This document shows positions 18,716-29,706 of a stretch of DNA of 64,000 bases, piece after piece. Made by a program: the position numbers and the translations under genes. The stretch is taken from positions 4,464,001-4,528,000 of the forward strand of contig NZ_CP030840.1 of the NCBI RefSeq assembly GCF_003330725.1, read 5' to 3'. The number at the start of each line of letters is the position of its first letter. The first letter of the stretch is position 1. The notes below the pieces were generated by a model. It saw nothing but the letters and a program-made list of their open reading frames with translations, searched no databases and had not been told where the DNA came from. Source of the DNA: Acidisarcina polymorpha (lineage in GTDB: Bacteria > Acidobacteriota > Terriglobia > Terriglobales > Acidobacteriaceae).

Positions 18716-18790
18716 TACCGCTCTCGAGACTCTTCAGTTGAATCGTGAGCCTGTAAGATAGAGCAAATCCGCAATCTTGCCGGAGGACGT

Positions 18791-19927
18791 TTGCTCTACT
18801 GGCTGCTCTACCAGAAGCTTTTTCCGTATTTTCGCCCCTTCCGCATCTTTCGCTACCTGACGTTCCGAACCGCCTTCGCCAGTTTGACCGCACTCCTGAT
18901 CACATTGATTATCGGTCCCTACGTGATCGAAAAACTGCGCGAGTTTCAGATCGGCCAGTACGTCCGCGACGATGGCCCGAAGGCCCACCAGAAGAAGGCC
19001 GGCACCCCCACGATGGGTGGACTGCTTATCTGCATCGCCATCTTGCTGCCGACGCTGCTCTGGTCCGATCTTTCGAATCCATTCGTTTGGCTGGTGATGG
19101 GGTCTACCATTGCCTACGGAGCTATCGGATTCATCGATGATTACACCAAAGTGGTGCAGCGGCGAAGCCTTGGCCTCACTGCTCGAGCCAAGATGCTTCT
19201 GCAGATCCTGGCAGGGATCGCGGTAGCGGTTGCGCTGATTGCGATGCAGGAGCAGGGGTCGTATTCAACCCATCTTATGGTGCCTTTCGTGAAGAGGTTC
19301 CGGCCCGACCTCGTGTGGCACTTTCTCGGCGGAATTCCTCATCTCAGCGCCTTGGCCTTCCTGCCGTTTGTCGTCTTTGTCGTGACCGTGCTCGTGGCCT
19401 CAAGCAACGCTGTCAATCTGACTGATGGACTCGATGGCCTCGCGATCGGGTGCACGATCATCGCGGCGAGTGCGCTTACTGTCCTCACCTATGTCAGCGG
19501 CCACGTGGTCTTTTCCGACTATCTCGAATTGCAAAGAATGCCGATGGTCGGCGAGCTCACAGTCTTCTGCGGCGCCATGGTGGGAGCGAGCATTGGTTTC
19601 CTTTGGTATAACGCCCATCCGGCTGAAATCTTTATGGGGGACGTAGGTTCGCTGGCGCTCGGAGGCGCCATCGCTACGGTCGCGGTGGTAATCAAGCAGG
19701 AGCTGCTATTGCCTTTCATCGGCGGCATCTTCGTGCTCGAAGCGCTCTCAGTCATTCTGCAGGTGGGCAGTTACAAGCTTCGCAATGGCAAGCGCATCTT
19801 CAAGATGGCCCCGCTGCATCATCATTTCGAATTGTTGGGCTGGTCGGAGTCGAAGGTCATAGCACGATTTTGGATTGGGGCGCTGGTGTTTGCACTCTTT
19901 GCACTTACGACTCTGAAACTGCGCTGA
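18791..19927 (+). CDS. mraY: Phospho-N-acetylmuramoyl-pentapeptide transferase
   Basis: A 378-residue polytopic enzyme that transfers phospho-MurNAc-pentapeptide to undecaprenyl phosphate, giving lipid I. Signatures: KAGTPTMGG, the aspartate pair GFIDDYTK, NLTDGLDGL, NAHPAEIFMGDVGSLALGG and the C-terminal HHHFELLGWSE. It uses a TTG start at 18791 with GGAGG (18782-18786) a few bases upstream, which fixes the start; the length equals the family norm. In most bacteria mraY follows murE and murF; here a ferritin-like gene precedes it. Confidence 0.97.
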   Translation: MLYWLLYQKLFPYFRPFRIFRYLTFRTAFASLTALLITLIIGPYVIEKLREFQIGQYVRDDGPKAHQKKAGTPTMGGLLICIAILLPTLLWSDLSNPFVWLVMGSTIAYGAIGFIDDYTKVVQRRSLGLTARAKMLLQILAGIAVAVALIAMQEQGSYSTHLMVPFVKRFRPDLVWHFLGGIPHLSALAFLPFVVFVVTVLVASSNAVNLTDGLDGLAIGCTIIAASALTVLTYVSGHVVFSDYLELQRMPMVGELTVFCGAMVGASIGFLWYNAHPAEIFMGDVGSLALGGAIATVAVVIKQELLLPFIGGIFVLEALSVILQVGSYKLRNGKRIFKMAPLHHHFELLGWSESKVIARFWIGALVFALFALTTLKLR

Positions 19928-20073
19928 CACTCGATTGAGCAAACTTGCACAGGCGATCGCTATGGGAGAATGGACTGGGCAGCGAAGTTACTAGTCTCCG
20001 CCGGGTTTGGAACTGACAGGCAAAAGTCCGGCGCATCCAACACGCTCTCAGACCGGGAAGATAAACGAAGTTT

Positions 20074-21453
20074 ATGGAATTGAAGGGTAAGAAAATCCTG
20101 GTCGTAGGTTTGGGCAAGTCGGGCCTGGCTGCGGCTTTGTTTCTCCGGCGCCGCGGCGCACAGGTGACCGTCTCCGATGTGCGCAGCGCGGAGGCCTTAG
20201 CAAAGGAGATCCCGGCTCTGCTTGAAGAGGGCATCGCGGTTGAGGCCGGCGGCCATGGACTGCTGACCTTTCGGCGTCAGGACTTGATCGTTGTCAGCCC
20301 CGGTGTTCCACTCGATACTCCAGAGATTGTTCAAGTAAAGAGCTTCGGCCTGCCGGTGATTGGCGAAGTGGAACTCGCGGCCCGCTATCTCAAGGGTAAA
20401 GTGCTGGCCATTACCGGGTCGAACGGGAAAACGACAACAACGAGCCTTTGCGGTGAAATTCTGGCAAGAGGTGGCTTGCCGGTTGGCGTCGGGGGCAATA
20501 TCGGCTTGCCGGTCATCGCCCTGGTGGACGATAGCCGCGACGATGGCTGGTCGGTGCTGGAGATTTCAAGTTTTCAATTGGAGACCACCGAGCAGTTTCG
20601 GCCGGATATCGCCGTCATTCTCAACGTGACTCCCGATCACTTAAACCGGCACCATACGTTTGAGAACTACCTGGCTGCCAAGGAGAAGATCTTTGCCCGT
20701 CAGCGGCCTACTGATGCCCTTGTGTTGAATTGGGATGACCCGGTAACGCGGGACTCGGCGAAGCGGGCTGCCTCGGGCGTCTTCTGGTTTAGCCGGAAGA
20801 GCGTTGTGGAGCGAGGCGCCTATGTCTCAAATGGGGAGATTGTCTTCAAGCCTGACGCCGGCGGCGCTGCCGAGGGCATTATCGGAATTGCAAAAATCTC
20901 GCTCAAAGGCGAGCATAATGTCGAGAATGTACTCGCGGCGGTGTGTGCCTCCCGTCTCGCTGGGGTCTCGCCGGAAGCGATTCGCTCGGCAATCGAGAGC
21001 TTCCACGCGGTTGAGCACCGGCTGGAGTTCGTCCTTACCTTAAATGGGGTCGATTTCTACAACGATTCGAAGGCGACGAATGTGGACGCCACTGCGAAGG
21101 CAATCTCCTCGTTTGCTGGCGGGGTTCATCTAATTATGGGTGGCAAAGACAAAGACTCCGACTATACGCAGCTGACCGCGCTCTTGCAGGAGCGCGTCAA
21201 GGCCGTTTATACGATTGGATCGGCGGCGAAGAAGATCGAGGGCCAACTTCGAGGCGCCGTGCCTATCAGGAGCGCTGAGGTGTTGTCTGAGGCCGTAAAT
21301 TTAGCCAGCGAAGCGGCGAAGCCAGGCGAAGTTGTCTTGCTGGCACCCGCCTGCTCAAGCTTTGATCAGTTCGCCGATTATGAAGAGCGCGGCCGGGTCT
21401 TCAAGGAGATCGTCATGGCGCGACGAGGATTGCCGGAATGGCAAAGCGCGTAG
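20074..21453 (+). CDS. murD: UDP-N-acetylmuramoyl-L-alanine--D-glutamate ligase
   Basis: A 459-residue cytosolic Mur ligase adding D-glutamate in peptidoglycan precursor synthesis. Domain 1 begins GKKILVVGLGKSGLAAALFL (binding of the uridine nucleotide); the ATP loop is ITGSNGKTTTTS (about residues 111-122); domain 2 has NVTPDHLNRH; domain 3 holds HRLEFV...FYNDSKATN and APACSSFDQF, the MurD-specific C-terminal pattern. A 146-base gap separates it from mraY, and its end overlaps ftsW by 16 bases. Confidence 0.97.
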   Translation: MELKGKKILVVGLGKSGLAAALFLRRRGAQVTVSDVRSAEALAKEIPALLEEGIAVEAGGHGLLTFRRQDLIVVSPGVPLDTPEIVQVKSFGLPVIGEVELAARYLKGKVLAITGSNGKTTTTSLCGEILARGGLPVGVGGNIGLPVIALVDDSRDDGWSVLEISSFQLETTEQFRPDIAVILNVTPDHLNRHHTFENYLAAKEKIFARQRPTDALVLNWDDPVTRDSAKRAASGVFWFSRKSVVERGAYVSNGEIVFKPDAGGAAEGIIGIAKISLKGEHNVENVLAAVCASRLAGVSPEAIRSAIESFHAVEHRLEFVLTLNGVDFYNDSKATNVDATAKAISSFAGGVHLIMGGKDKDSDYTQLTALLQERVKAVYTIGSAAKKIEGQLRGAVPIRSAEVLSEAVNLASEAAKPGEVVLLAPACSSFDQFADYEERGRVFKEIVMARRGLPEWQSA

Positions 21454-22529
21454 GAGTCGACAAAGTGCTCTTCTGCACCACGCTGATCCTTGTGGTGCTT
21501 GGACTTGTCATGGTCTTCAGCGCTTCGGCAATCACCGCCAAGGCGGCATTCGGGTCGCCCTACAACTTCCTGATCCGGCAATCGATCTGGGCGGTGCTCG
21601 GGCTGGCTGCGATGACCGTGTTGATGCAGGTCGATTATCGAAAATACAACCAGCCGCGGATCGTATTCCCTCTGGTTGCGATCACGGCGGTGTTGTTGCT
21701 GGGGGTTTTCGCGATGCGCGTCTCGCATGGAGCGCATCGCTGGCTCACTCTCGGCCCGCTGTCATTGCAGCCCTCTGAGTTTGCGAAGCCGACGTTGGTG
21801 CTATTCCTGGCCTGGTTCTTGCAGAACAAGCTGCACATGATCAACGACTGGCGCGCTACCCTCGTTCCAGCCGCATTGCCTAGTCTGCTGTTCATCGGGC
21901 TGATTATGAAAGAACCCGATCTGGGCACTGCCTTGGTCTGTGCTGGAGTCACCGCCCTGATGTTGTATCTCGCCGGCATGGAATTGAAGTACCTGGCGCT
22001 GGCGGGGGCCGCGGCCGCACCGGTGCTCGCCTACATGCTGCTCTTCGTCAAGTTCAGGCGCGACCGGCTCCTAGCTTTTCTTCATCCGAACGCAGACACG
22101 CTGGGCACGGGCTATCACATGAACCAATCGCTGATAGCTGTGGGTACGGGCGGCGTCTTCGGTCGTGGCTATATGGAGGGCCTCCAGAAACTTTTCTACC
22201 TGCCGGAGTCGCATACCGACTATATCTTCGCGAACATCTCAGAGGAGCTGGGGCTTGCGGGAGCGCTGGTTGTCGTCTCGCTGTTTGTGGTGCTCGGCTA
22301 TCGAGGATTGCGAGCCGCCCTGCTTTCGCAGGACACTTTTGCGCGCTTCCTGGCGTTTGGCATCACAACGACAATCCTGATTCAGGCGTTTTTCAACATC
22401 AGCGTGGTGCTGGCGCTAGTGCCCACCAAGGGAATTACCCTCCCGTTTGTCTCGTATGGAGGAACGTCGCTGTTCATCACCCTGCTTTCGATGGGTGTGC
22501 TGCTGAATATCACGCGGGAGATTGACTGA
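21438..22529 (+). CDS. ftsW: Peptidoglycan glycosyltransferase FtsW (SEDS family)
   Basis: A 363-residue polytopic SEDS protein with about ten helices that polymerises septal glycan together with a class B PBP. Seen: the ASAITAKAAFGSP...FLIRQSIWA start, SHGAHRWLTLGPLSLQPSEFAK, EPDLGTALV, the catalytic-side aspartate region PESHTDYIFANISEELG and the end FVSYGGTSLFITLLSMG. The choice of FtsW over RodA rests mainly on its place between murD and murG. It starts inside murD (16-base overlap), implying coupling. Confidence 0.94.
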   Translation: MAKRVGVDKVLFCTTLILVVLGLVMVFSASAITAKAAFGSPYNFLIRQSIWAVLGLAAMTVLMQVDYRKYNQPRIVFPLVAITAVLLLGVFAMRVSHGAHRWLTLGPLSLQPSEFAKPTLVLFLAWFLQNKLHMINDWRATLVPAALPSLLFIGLIMKEPDLGTALVCAGVTALMLYLAGMELKYLALAGAAAAPVLAYMLLFVKFRRDRLLAFLHPNADTLGTGYHMNQSLIAVGTGGVFGRGYMEGLQKLFYLPESHTDYIFANISEELGLAGALVVVSLFVVLGYRGLRAALLSQDTFARFLAFGITTTILIQAFFNISVVLALVPTKGITLPFVSYGGTSLFITLLSMGVLLNITREID

Positions 22530-22649
22530 GCTGGCGTTCTTCGTTTTGATCGTGGATTCCATTGCGGATGACTCGCTTGTCTACTCTTCATTCGAGTGCG
22601 GTCGGGACCAGTGCTCCGAGATTTGCAGTCTTGTTGGAGCCGCTGCCCG

Positions 22650-23804
22650 ATGAGCGCCCCTCGAGTGCTGATCGTTGGCGGCGGAACCGGCGGGCACGTG
22701 ATCCCTGCTCTCGCCATCGCCGACGAGCTTCGCCAGAGTTATGGCGCCCATGTTCGATTTCTCGGGACCGAGCGGGGCTTCGAGACGCGGCTGGTTCCGG
22801 CGGCTGGATACCGGCTAGAGCTCATTCAGGTTGGGCAATTGAAGGGCGTTAGCCTGAAGACCCGGCTGCGAACCCTGCTCGACCTTCCACTAGGCATTCA
22901 GCGTTGTCTCTCCATCCTCAAAACATTTCGACCCGATGTGGTGGTTGGAGTGGGCGGCTATGCTTCAGGCCCCGGAATGGCCGGCGCTCTGTTGAAGGGA
23001 ATTCCAACTCTCGCCTTTGAACCGAATGCGGCTCCAGGATTGGCGAACAGGATCGTCGGCCGACTGGTGAGTTCGGCTGCCGTCAGTTTTGCTCCGGCTT
23101 GCGCCTACTTCCGGAATGCCAGGGTTACAGGTATTCCAGTCCGCAAGGAGTTCTTTACCATCAAGCCTCGCATAGGCCCACCGGAAGAAACTCTGCCAGA
23201 TTCCCAAGCCACTTCAACATCCGATTCCGTCCACTTATCCAAGCAAAATCTGTTGGTCTTCGGGGGCAGTCAAGGTGCGCAAATCTTCAATCAACTGATG
23301 CCTCGGATTGCTCCACAGCTCTTAAGGTTGGTTCCTGATTTGTTCATTCTTCATCAGTCGGGAGCCAAGCAGGAGGAGACGACCAGGGCTGCCTATGTGG
23401 CATCGGGCGCCGAACCTAACCGCTGGGAGGTCCGCGCCTTTCTGGACAATATGCCAGAGCGGTTCGCCTGGGCTGACCTGATTCTCGCTCGCAGCGGCGC
23501 AAGCACCGTTGCTGAGTTGTGTGCAGCTGGCAGGCCAGCTTTGCTGGTGCCATTTCCCCTGGCAGCCGACGATCACCAGAGGAAAAATGCCGAAGTGATG
23601 GTCTCGGCACATGCCGCCGAGATGCGCTTGCAGACAGAGGTTGGAACGGGGGAGCTTCTCCTTGATGCCTTGTCGCGACTGCTTCTGGCGCCGGCGAAGC
23701 TGATCGAGATGGGTAATCGTGCAAGGACGCTGGCGCGGCCCAATGCGGCCGCAGATATCGCGGCGATGGTGGCGGCATTGGTTCGGTCGCCGTCACACCT
23801 TTAA
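22650..23804 (+). CDS. murG: UDP-GlcNAc--lipid I N-acetylglucosaminyltransferase
   Basis: A 384-residue peripheral GT-B enzyme that turns lipid I into lipid II. G loop 1 is VLIVGGGTGGH (about 6-16), followed by LGTERGFETRLVPAAGY and G loop 2 VVVGVGGYASGPG. The donor domain has LLVFGGSQGAQIFNQ and the UDP-GlcNAc site ILARSGASTVAELCAAGRPALLVPFP with ADDHQRKNA. I chose ATG 22650 over 22596 because homologues start about 5-6 residues before the first glycine loop. An insert of about 20 residues rich in P, S and T (near residue 178) precedes the donor domain. The murC/ftsQ/ftsA/ftsZ part of a typical cluster does not follow. Confidence 0.96.
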   Translation: MSAPRVLIVGGGTGGHVIPALAIADELRQSYGAHVRFLGTERGFETRLVPAAGYRLELIQVGQLKGVSLKTRLRTLLDLPLGIQRCLSILKTFRPDVVVGVGGYASGPGMAGALLKGIPTLAFEPNAAPGLANRIVGRLVSSAAVSFAPACAYFRNARVTGIPVRKEFFTIKPRIGPPEETLPDSQATSTSDSVHLSKQNLLVFGGSQGAQIFNQLMPRIAPQLLRLVPDLFILHQSGAKQEETTRAAYVASGAEPNRWEVRAFLDNMPERFAWADLILARSGASTVAELCAAGRPALLVPFPLAADDHQRKNAEVMVSAHAAEMRLQTEVGTGELLLDALSRLLLAPAKLIEMGNRARTLARPNAAADIAAMVAALVRSPSHL

Positions 23805-24230
23805 CCTGTCTGGAGGTGGCTTCGGTTGCAGCACATCCGGTGGTTGAGTGCTCCTCCATCCGGCATCTAGTCTCCAACATCACGACGGCTCAGAAGTGCG
23901 GACGTTTGGGAGGCGGGCGCTACCGCGGGGACTAAGGTAATTACCTGTAGAGCAAAACGGCATTAAATTTCGTGTTTTGTGTGCACTTACTGTTTGCTTT
24001 CAGCGAAGATGGTTTTCAAAGGCGTCACTGCTGAGCAACCGAGCCGATCCCCCCAAAGATATAAAAGAATACACATTGGAATTGCTCAGTGCATTCACTG
24101 GGACGGTAGGTTGTGCTGCAATCATCTTCGACTTCGTAGAGCAATCCAAGGTTGATTCAGGAAGTGACCGAAAGAAGGCGAGCTCGTAAAGATGCGGGCC
24201 CGGTTTGCGATCGTGGAACAAGGACACATG
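23805..24230 (+). other. Intergenic region between murG and the diguanylate cyclase gene
   Basis: This 426-base stretch has lower GC in its second half. It contains a 12-base perfect palindrome (AGGTAATTACCT, 23935-23946) and a 70-codon open frame with a TTG start (23977-24189) whose product has a hydrophobic patch but no family I know and no ribosome site. I regard the frame as non-coding or remnant sequence. Confidence 0.35.
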
Positions 24231-25163
24231 ATGGCACATGAGCCGATCGATATTGCGATGAAGGTCGTAGATAACGTGGATGTACTGCTTGGTTATTGGG
24301 ACCGGGACTTGCGCTGCCAATTTGCTAACTCTGCATATCTAGTCTGGTTTGGTAAGTCCCGGCAAGAGATGGTAGGTACTTCCATGGAGGACCTGCTGGG
24401 TCCTGTGTTTGAGAGTAACCTGCCGCATATCTTAGCTGTGCTTCGCGGCGAGACGCAGGTATTTGAAAGGACCATTACTCTTCCTGATGGCAGCATCCGC
24501 CATAGCCTCGCCTGCTACTATCCCGATATTTCGGACGGGGAAGTGATCGGCTTCAGCGTTCAGGTTGCCGATGTTACAAGATTGAAAAATCTTGAGTTTG
24601 AACTTGAGGCTGCCAAAAATCGAGCTGAACAGCTGGCGACCCACGATTTCCTGACGGGTCTGCCCAACCGCGTTCTTCTCTTAGACAGAATCTCGACAGC
24701 CATGGCGAACGTTCAACGTCGAGGCGGCCTAGTCGGCGTGGTGGCTATTGACGTTGATGACTTCAAGCAAATCAACGACAGCCACGGGCATGAAACCGGG
24801 GACGCAGTGCTCAAAGAGATCGCCAGCCGTATGAAGGGCGTCGTCCGGGCAGAAGACACGGTCACCCGGCTGGGCGGGGACGAGTTCATCTATTTAGCTC
24901 GAGAAGTAAAGACGCTATCGGGCGTCCAAACCGCAATCGAACGATTGCGGGAGGCTGTATGCCGACCGGTACCGCTACAGAAAATCTCGCTGATGCCGAG
25001 CATCAGCTGCGGCGCTGCCCTTTACCCTCACCACGGAGCCAGCGCCACCGATCTCCTCGCCGTCGCGGACAGTGCCCTCTATCGAGCGAAGTGGCGCGGC
25101 AAGGGCTGTACCATCTTCGCGGATTTGGGTGATCAAGCAAAAAGTCCCGCTTACCCAGAGTGA
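24231..25163 (+). CDS. PAS-GGDEF diguanylate cyclase
   Basis: A 310-residue soluble signalling enzyme. An N-terminal PAS domain (VDVLLGYWDRDLRCQFANSAYL ... GEVIGFSVQVADVTRLKNLE, about 15-135) is linked by a short coiled coil to a GGDEF domain starting HDFLTGLPNR. The active-site loop is intact (RLGGDEF), and an RxxD inhibitory site (RAED) lies exactly five residues before it, so it should make c-di-GMP and be product-inhibited. The PAS domain holds no obvious haem or flavin residues. ATG 24231 is preceded by AAGGA at 6 bases; starts at 24192 and 24228 are also open. Confidence 0.9.
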   Translation: MAHEPIDIAMKVVDNVDVLLGYWDRDLRCQFANSAYLVWFGKSRQEMVGTSMEDLLGPVFESNLPHILAVLRGETQVFERTITLPDGSIRHSLACYYPDISDGEVIGFSVQVADVTRLKNLEFELEAAKNRAEQLATHDFLTGLPNRVLLLDRISTAMANVQRRGGLVGVVAIDVDDFKQINDSHGHETGDAVLKEIASRMKGVVRAEDTVTRLGGDEFIYLAREVKTLSGVQTAIERLREAVCRPVPLQKISLMPSISCGAALYPHHGASATDLLAVADSALYRAKWRGKGCTIFADLGDQAKSPAYPE

Positions 25164-25241
25164 CAGGAATGCAGAGCAGACCGGATGTCGATCAGACTGT
25201 TCAGCCAGATTACCTCTTATGCCGCAGAGGACAAGAAAGGC

Positions 25242-27110
<1,869 letters not shown>

Positions 27111-27116
27111 CTAGGT

Positions 27117-27149
27117 CCGCAGACCTTTTTCTGAGGAAAAGGCCTGCGG
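27117..27149 (-). terminator. Stem-loop between the ferritin-like gene and pyrG
   Basis: Interrupted inverted repeat CCGCAG-A-CCTTTT (27117-27129) / AAAAGG-C-CTGCGG (27137-27149), 12 pairs with one internal mismatch and a 7-base loop. It lies about 48 bases beyond the stop of the ferritin-like gene. No T run follows on the minus strand, so termination strength is uncertain. Confidence 0.55.
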
Positions 27150-27197
27150 AACGTGTTCCCTGTATAAGGTAACCGTAGTTTTGCTCCAGCCGAACTC

Positions 27198-28103
27198 TTA
27201 GCCCATGATGGTGGTGATGGCGCCGTTCAAACCGTCTGGGAAGAAGGCTCCCTTGCTGGTTCCCTTGGCGCTGTTACCGTAGATAATTGCAAGGACCTGA
27301 TCAGTCGTGCGGGTGGTGGCGAGGGCGTTCGGCAGGCTGACGTTGAAGTACCGGAAGCCGGCCGGTGGCGGCACAACATCGAGAGAGTCGAGCGCCGGAA
27401 CTTTAACGTCTGTGAGTGCGCAAAGATAGCGGAGGAGCCCGGAGTGGTTGGATTCGGTAAGGGCGATCTGGGCCGCTGTTGCCAAATAGGCTTTGCTGGT
27501 GATCAAGGGCACGGCGCCGTTGTAGGCGGAGAGTCCAGTGTCTTCAAAGGCGCGGGCAAGGGTGATGAATTGCGCCACATTGGCGAAACCAATCCCGAGA
27601 GCGCCCAGGTTGATTGCCGGCTTGGCGATGCCTGAGGTGCTGAGTGCGGAGCGAAGCAGTTTCACATGAGCTACTTCGTTTTCATACAGCTCAGTCGCGA
27701 TATTCGTGATCTGGCTGGTCAGGGCAGGGTCCCCAGGGATAGTGAAGTTGACTTTGTTGCCGCCGGTAGTCGGGCCGTAGCTTCCTGTTCCGGTTCCGGA
27801 GATGCCGATGTCGGCGATACGCTTACCAGTGACGGCGACAGTATAGAACTCAGCTTCCAGATATTCGAGGTTCAGAGCGAAGTTCAGGATAGCGCCATCG
27901 ATGTCAGCGTTCTCAGCGGCCATTACCGATGTGGGCTTCATGCCCAGTGCCTTGGAAATCGGGCTCTTGTCGAAAGCGCCCATTTGTCCCGCCAAGATGC
28001 CGGCGCTCGCCAGGCCGAGTCCGGTGAATCCTGCTGATTTTAGAAAGGCGCGGCGGTCGGCAACTTTCTGGTTGATTGCTTGTACTTCCTCTTCGTTGGT
28101 CAC
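27198..28103 (-). CDS. Tat-exported ferritin-like domain protein (Ferritin_2 / desiccation-related type)
   Basis: A 301-residue protein with a twin-arginine signal (DRRAFLKSAGFTGLG) and a Ferritin_2 four-helix domain. The first helix reads ILNFALNLEYLEAEFYTVAVTG, and the second metal-like motif is ELYENEVAHVKLL; a third helix has ALTESNHSGLLRYL. The plant desiccation protein Pcc13-62 and many exported acidobacterial proteins share this fold; their metal chemistry is not established. The GTG start at 28103 is supported by AAAGGAG 8 bases upstream. Confidence 0.87.
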   Translation of the reverse strand: MTNEEEVQAINQKVADRRAFLKSAGFTGLGLASAGILAGQMGAFDKSPISKALGMKPTSVMAAENADIDGAILNFALNLEYLEAEFYTVAVTGKRIADIGISGTGTGSYGPTTGGNKVNFTIPGDPALTSQITNIATELYENEVAHVKLLRSALSTSGIAKPAINLGALGIGFANVAQFITLARAFEDTGLSAYNGAVPLITSKAYLATAAQIALTESNHSGLLRYLCALTDVKVPALDSLDVVPPPAGFRYFNVSLPNALATTRTTDQVLAIIYGNSAKGTSKGAFFPDGLNGAITTIMG

Positions 28104-28628
28104 GAAAGATCTCCTTTAATTGATTGGCAAGAGTTCATCTGGATAGAGCAAGTCGGATATGCAGCCAGAGAGTCTTGTTCAGCCTAGTGAAGGCGGAGAC
28201 AGGTCGAGTTCACCAGTCTTCGCGATGTCTTTAAAGCATTCCTGTAGAGGTTTGTTCTTGCCTCCACCACGGGAACGCTTAATTTCGTGGAACTGGATCT
28301 ATAGGGTAAGAAGTTTTTTCGGGATGTTTTACTAAGCCATAGAAGATCAGTGGCCGGAAAGACAAACGCGGCGCCGTCTCGCGGAAGGACGAGATCGGCG
28401 CCGCTCGGGGTTGCGGGCCGGGGGGACCGCTTCTTCCCGCTATCAATGGAACGAAGGCTGCTAGGAAACGGTTTTGTGAAACACGCAGAATCTTGCTCCC
28501 CGCGCTAGACCGGTTCCATATCTGCGGGCAGGGACAACCTATCCGAAACGACAATCGTCACTGGAGGCTACTTCAGGCGGCGCCATTGCGAGAAACATCA
28601 ACCGCAGTGCGATGGCGTTGCGGACAGG
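28104..28628. other. Intergenic region between the ferritin-like and MBL-fold genes
   Basis: A 525-base gap between two minus-strand genes. It holds the strong hairpin at 28368-28404 (listed separately) and presumably the promoter of the ferritin-like gene. The minus-strand 91-codon frame at 28279-28554 has no family resemblance and runs through the hairpin, so I do not call it. Confidence 0.4.
28368..28404 (-). terminator. GC-rich hairpin, probable terminator of the MBL-fold gene
   Basis: GCGGCGCCG-TCTC (28368-28380) pairs with GAGA-T-CGGCGCCGC (28391-28404): 13 pairs, a one-base bulge and a 10-base loop. Read on the minus strand the hairpin is followed by GTTTGTCTTT, fairly T-rich, as expected for an intrinsic terminator. 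It is about 225 bases beyond the stop of the gene it would serve, which is unusually far. Confidence 0.5.
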
Positions 28629-29633
28629 TCACTTTCTGCGCCACCATTCCGACCGTAACTCGACGCCAGGCGTCACCTCCGTGGGGAGGCCGGGCTCGGG
28701 TGACCAAATCTTTAGATCATCGATCGAAGATATTCGCTCGATAGGTTCGAACCATGGGTGGAGGGCGAGATCAAAGAGTCCCCAGTGAATGGGCATTAAC
28801 AATCCCTTCCCACCCAGGGCCCTGAACACCCGCGCTGCCCCATCGGGCCCCATGTGGATGTCCGCCCAGGCAGCATCGAAGGCCCCGATCTCGAGCATGA
28901 CCAGGTCGAAAGGGCCGAACTGCCGCCCAATCTGCTCGAAGCCAGTCCAATCTCCAGAGTCGCCGCCGTAGTAGATTTTTTTCCGCGGTCCTGCAAGGCA
29001 AAACGAAGCCCAGAGTGTCTGGTAGCGATTGAAGGCGCTGCGACCGGAAAAGTGCCGCGCCGGCAGGGCAGTGATTTCAATCTCTGCGACCCGCTTGGCT
29101 TCCATCCAGTTCAGTTCGGTAATGGATCGCGGTTTCACGCCGAGGCTTGCAAGCACTTTACCGACCCCGAGCGGCGCCACCCAACTTGCCTCGGCTGCCG
29201 ACGGAAGCCCAGAGAGTTGCCGGACGGTGCCCGCGCCGAGATGGTCGTAATGATCATGGGAGAATAACACTACATCAATGTGAGGAATCTCCTCCAATTG
29301 CAGAGGCGCCTCGAAGAACCTCTTCGGGCCAGCCCATTGGACCGGCGCAGCGTATTTCTCCCACACCGGATCGACCAGGACGCGAACGCCGTCAATCTCG
29401 ATCAGCATCGAGGAATGACCGATCCAGGTAACACGCAGTCCATTTGTCGAAGGTTTATCGAAGATGCGTATATCGGTGCGGAAGGGCCCCAAGGTGCGCT
29501 TTGGCGTGCGTTCCGCCTTATTGGTCAGGTAACGCGGTAACACCTTGAGCATCGTCGACCAACTGCCGACGGTGGTTGGCACCGGGTTCTGATACCGCTT
29601 GCCGATGCGTACCGACGGCTTGATCAAATTCAT
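28629..29633 (-). CDS. MBL-fold metal-dependent hydrolase, UlaG/NAPE-PLD-like
   Basis: A 334-residue cytosolic protein. Signature residues: VTWIGHSSMLIEIDGVRVLVDPVW at the start of the fold, the metal motif FSHDHYDHLG, ALPARHFSGRSAFN, YYGGDSGDW with the bridging aspartate and MPIHWGLF near the end. This set (GHSS and HxHxDH) fits the L-ascorbate-6-phosphate lactonase/NAPE-phospholipase D branch. Bacterial members of the long form act on phosphodiesters or lactones; the substrate here is unknown. It shares no obvious operon with its neighbours. Confidence 0.88.
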   Translation of the reverse strand: MNLIKPSVRIGKRYQNPVPTTVGSWSTMLKVLPRYLTNKAERTPKRTLGPFRTDIRIFDKPSTNGLRVTWIGHSSMLIEIDGVRVLVDPVWEKYAAPVQWAGPKRFFEAPLQLEEIPHIDVVLFSHDHYDHLGAGTVRQLSGLPSAAEASWVAPLGVGKVLASLGVKPRSITELNWMEAKRVAEIEITALPARHFSGRSAFNRYQTLWASFCLAGPRKKIYYGGDSGDWTGFEQIGRQFGPFDLVMLEIGAFDAAWADIHMGPDGAARVFRALGGKGLLMPIHWGLFDLALHPWFEPIERISSIDDLKIWSPEPGLPTEVTPGVELRSEWWRRK

Positions 29634-29706
29634 GTTTGTCCAGACGCTCCCTCGACTATGGTCTCATCTGGTGACAAACGCGGTTTTCTTATCCGTCTTA
29701 AGCAGG

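Noticed and set aside
23935-23946. AGGTAATTACCT palindrome as an operator of the cyclase gene
   Set aside because: A 12-base palindrome is expected many times by chance in a window this size, and it is almost 300 bases from the start codon.
23977-24189. 70-codon frame ending two bases before an in-frame start of the cyclase gene
   Set aside because: TTG start, no ribosome site, no known family. The hydrophobic patch alone is not enough to call a gene.
28744-28753. GGTTCGAACC resembling a tRNA T-loop
   Set aside because: It lies inside the MBL-fold coding frame and no acceptor or anticodon arms can be drawn around it.
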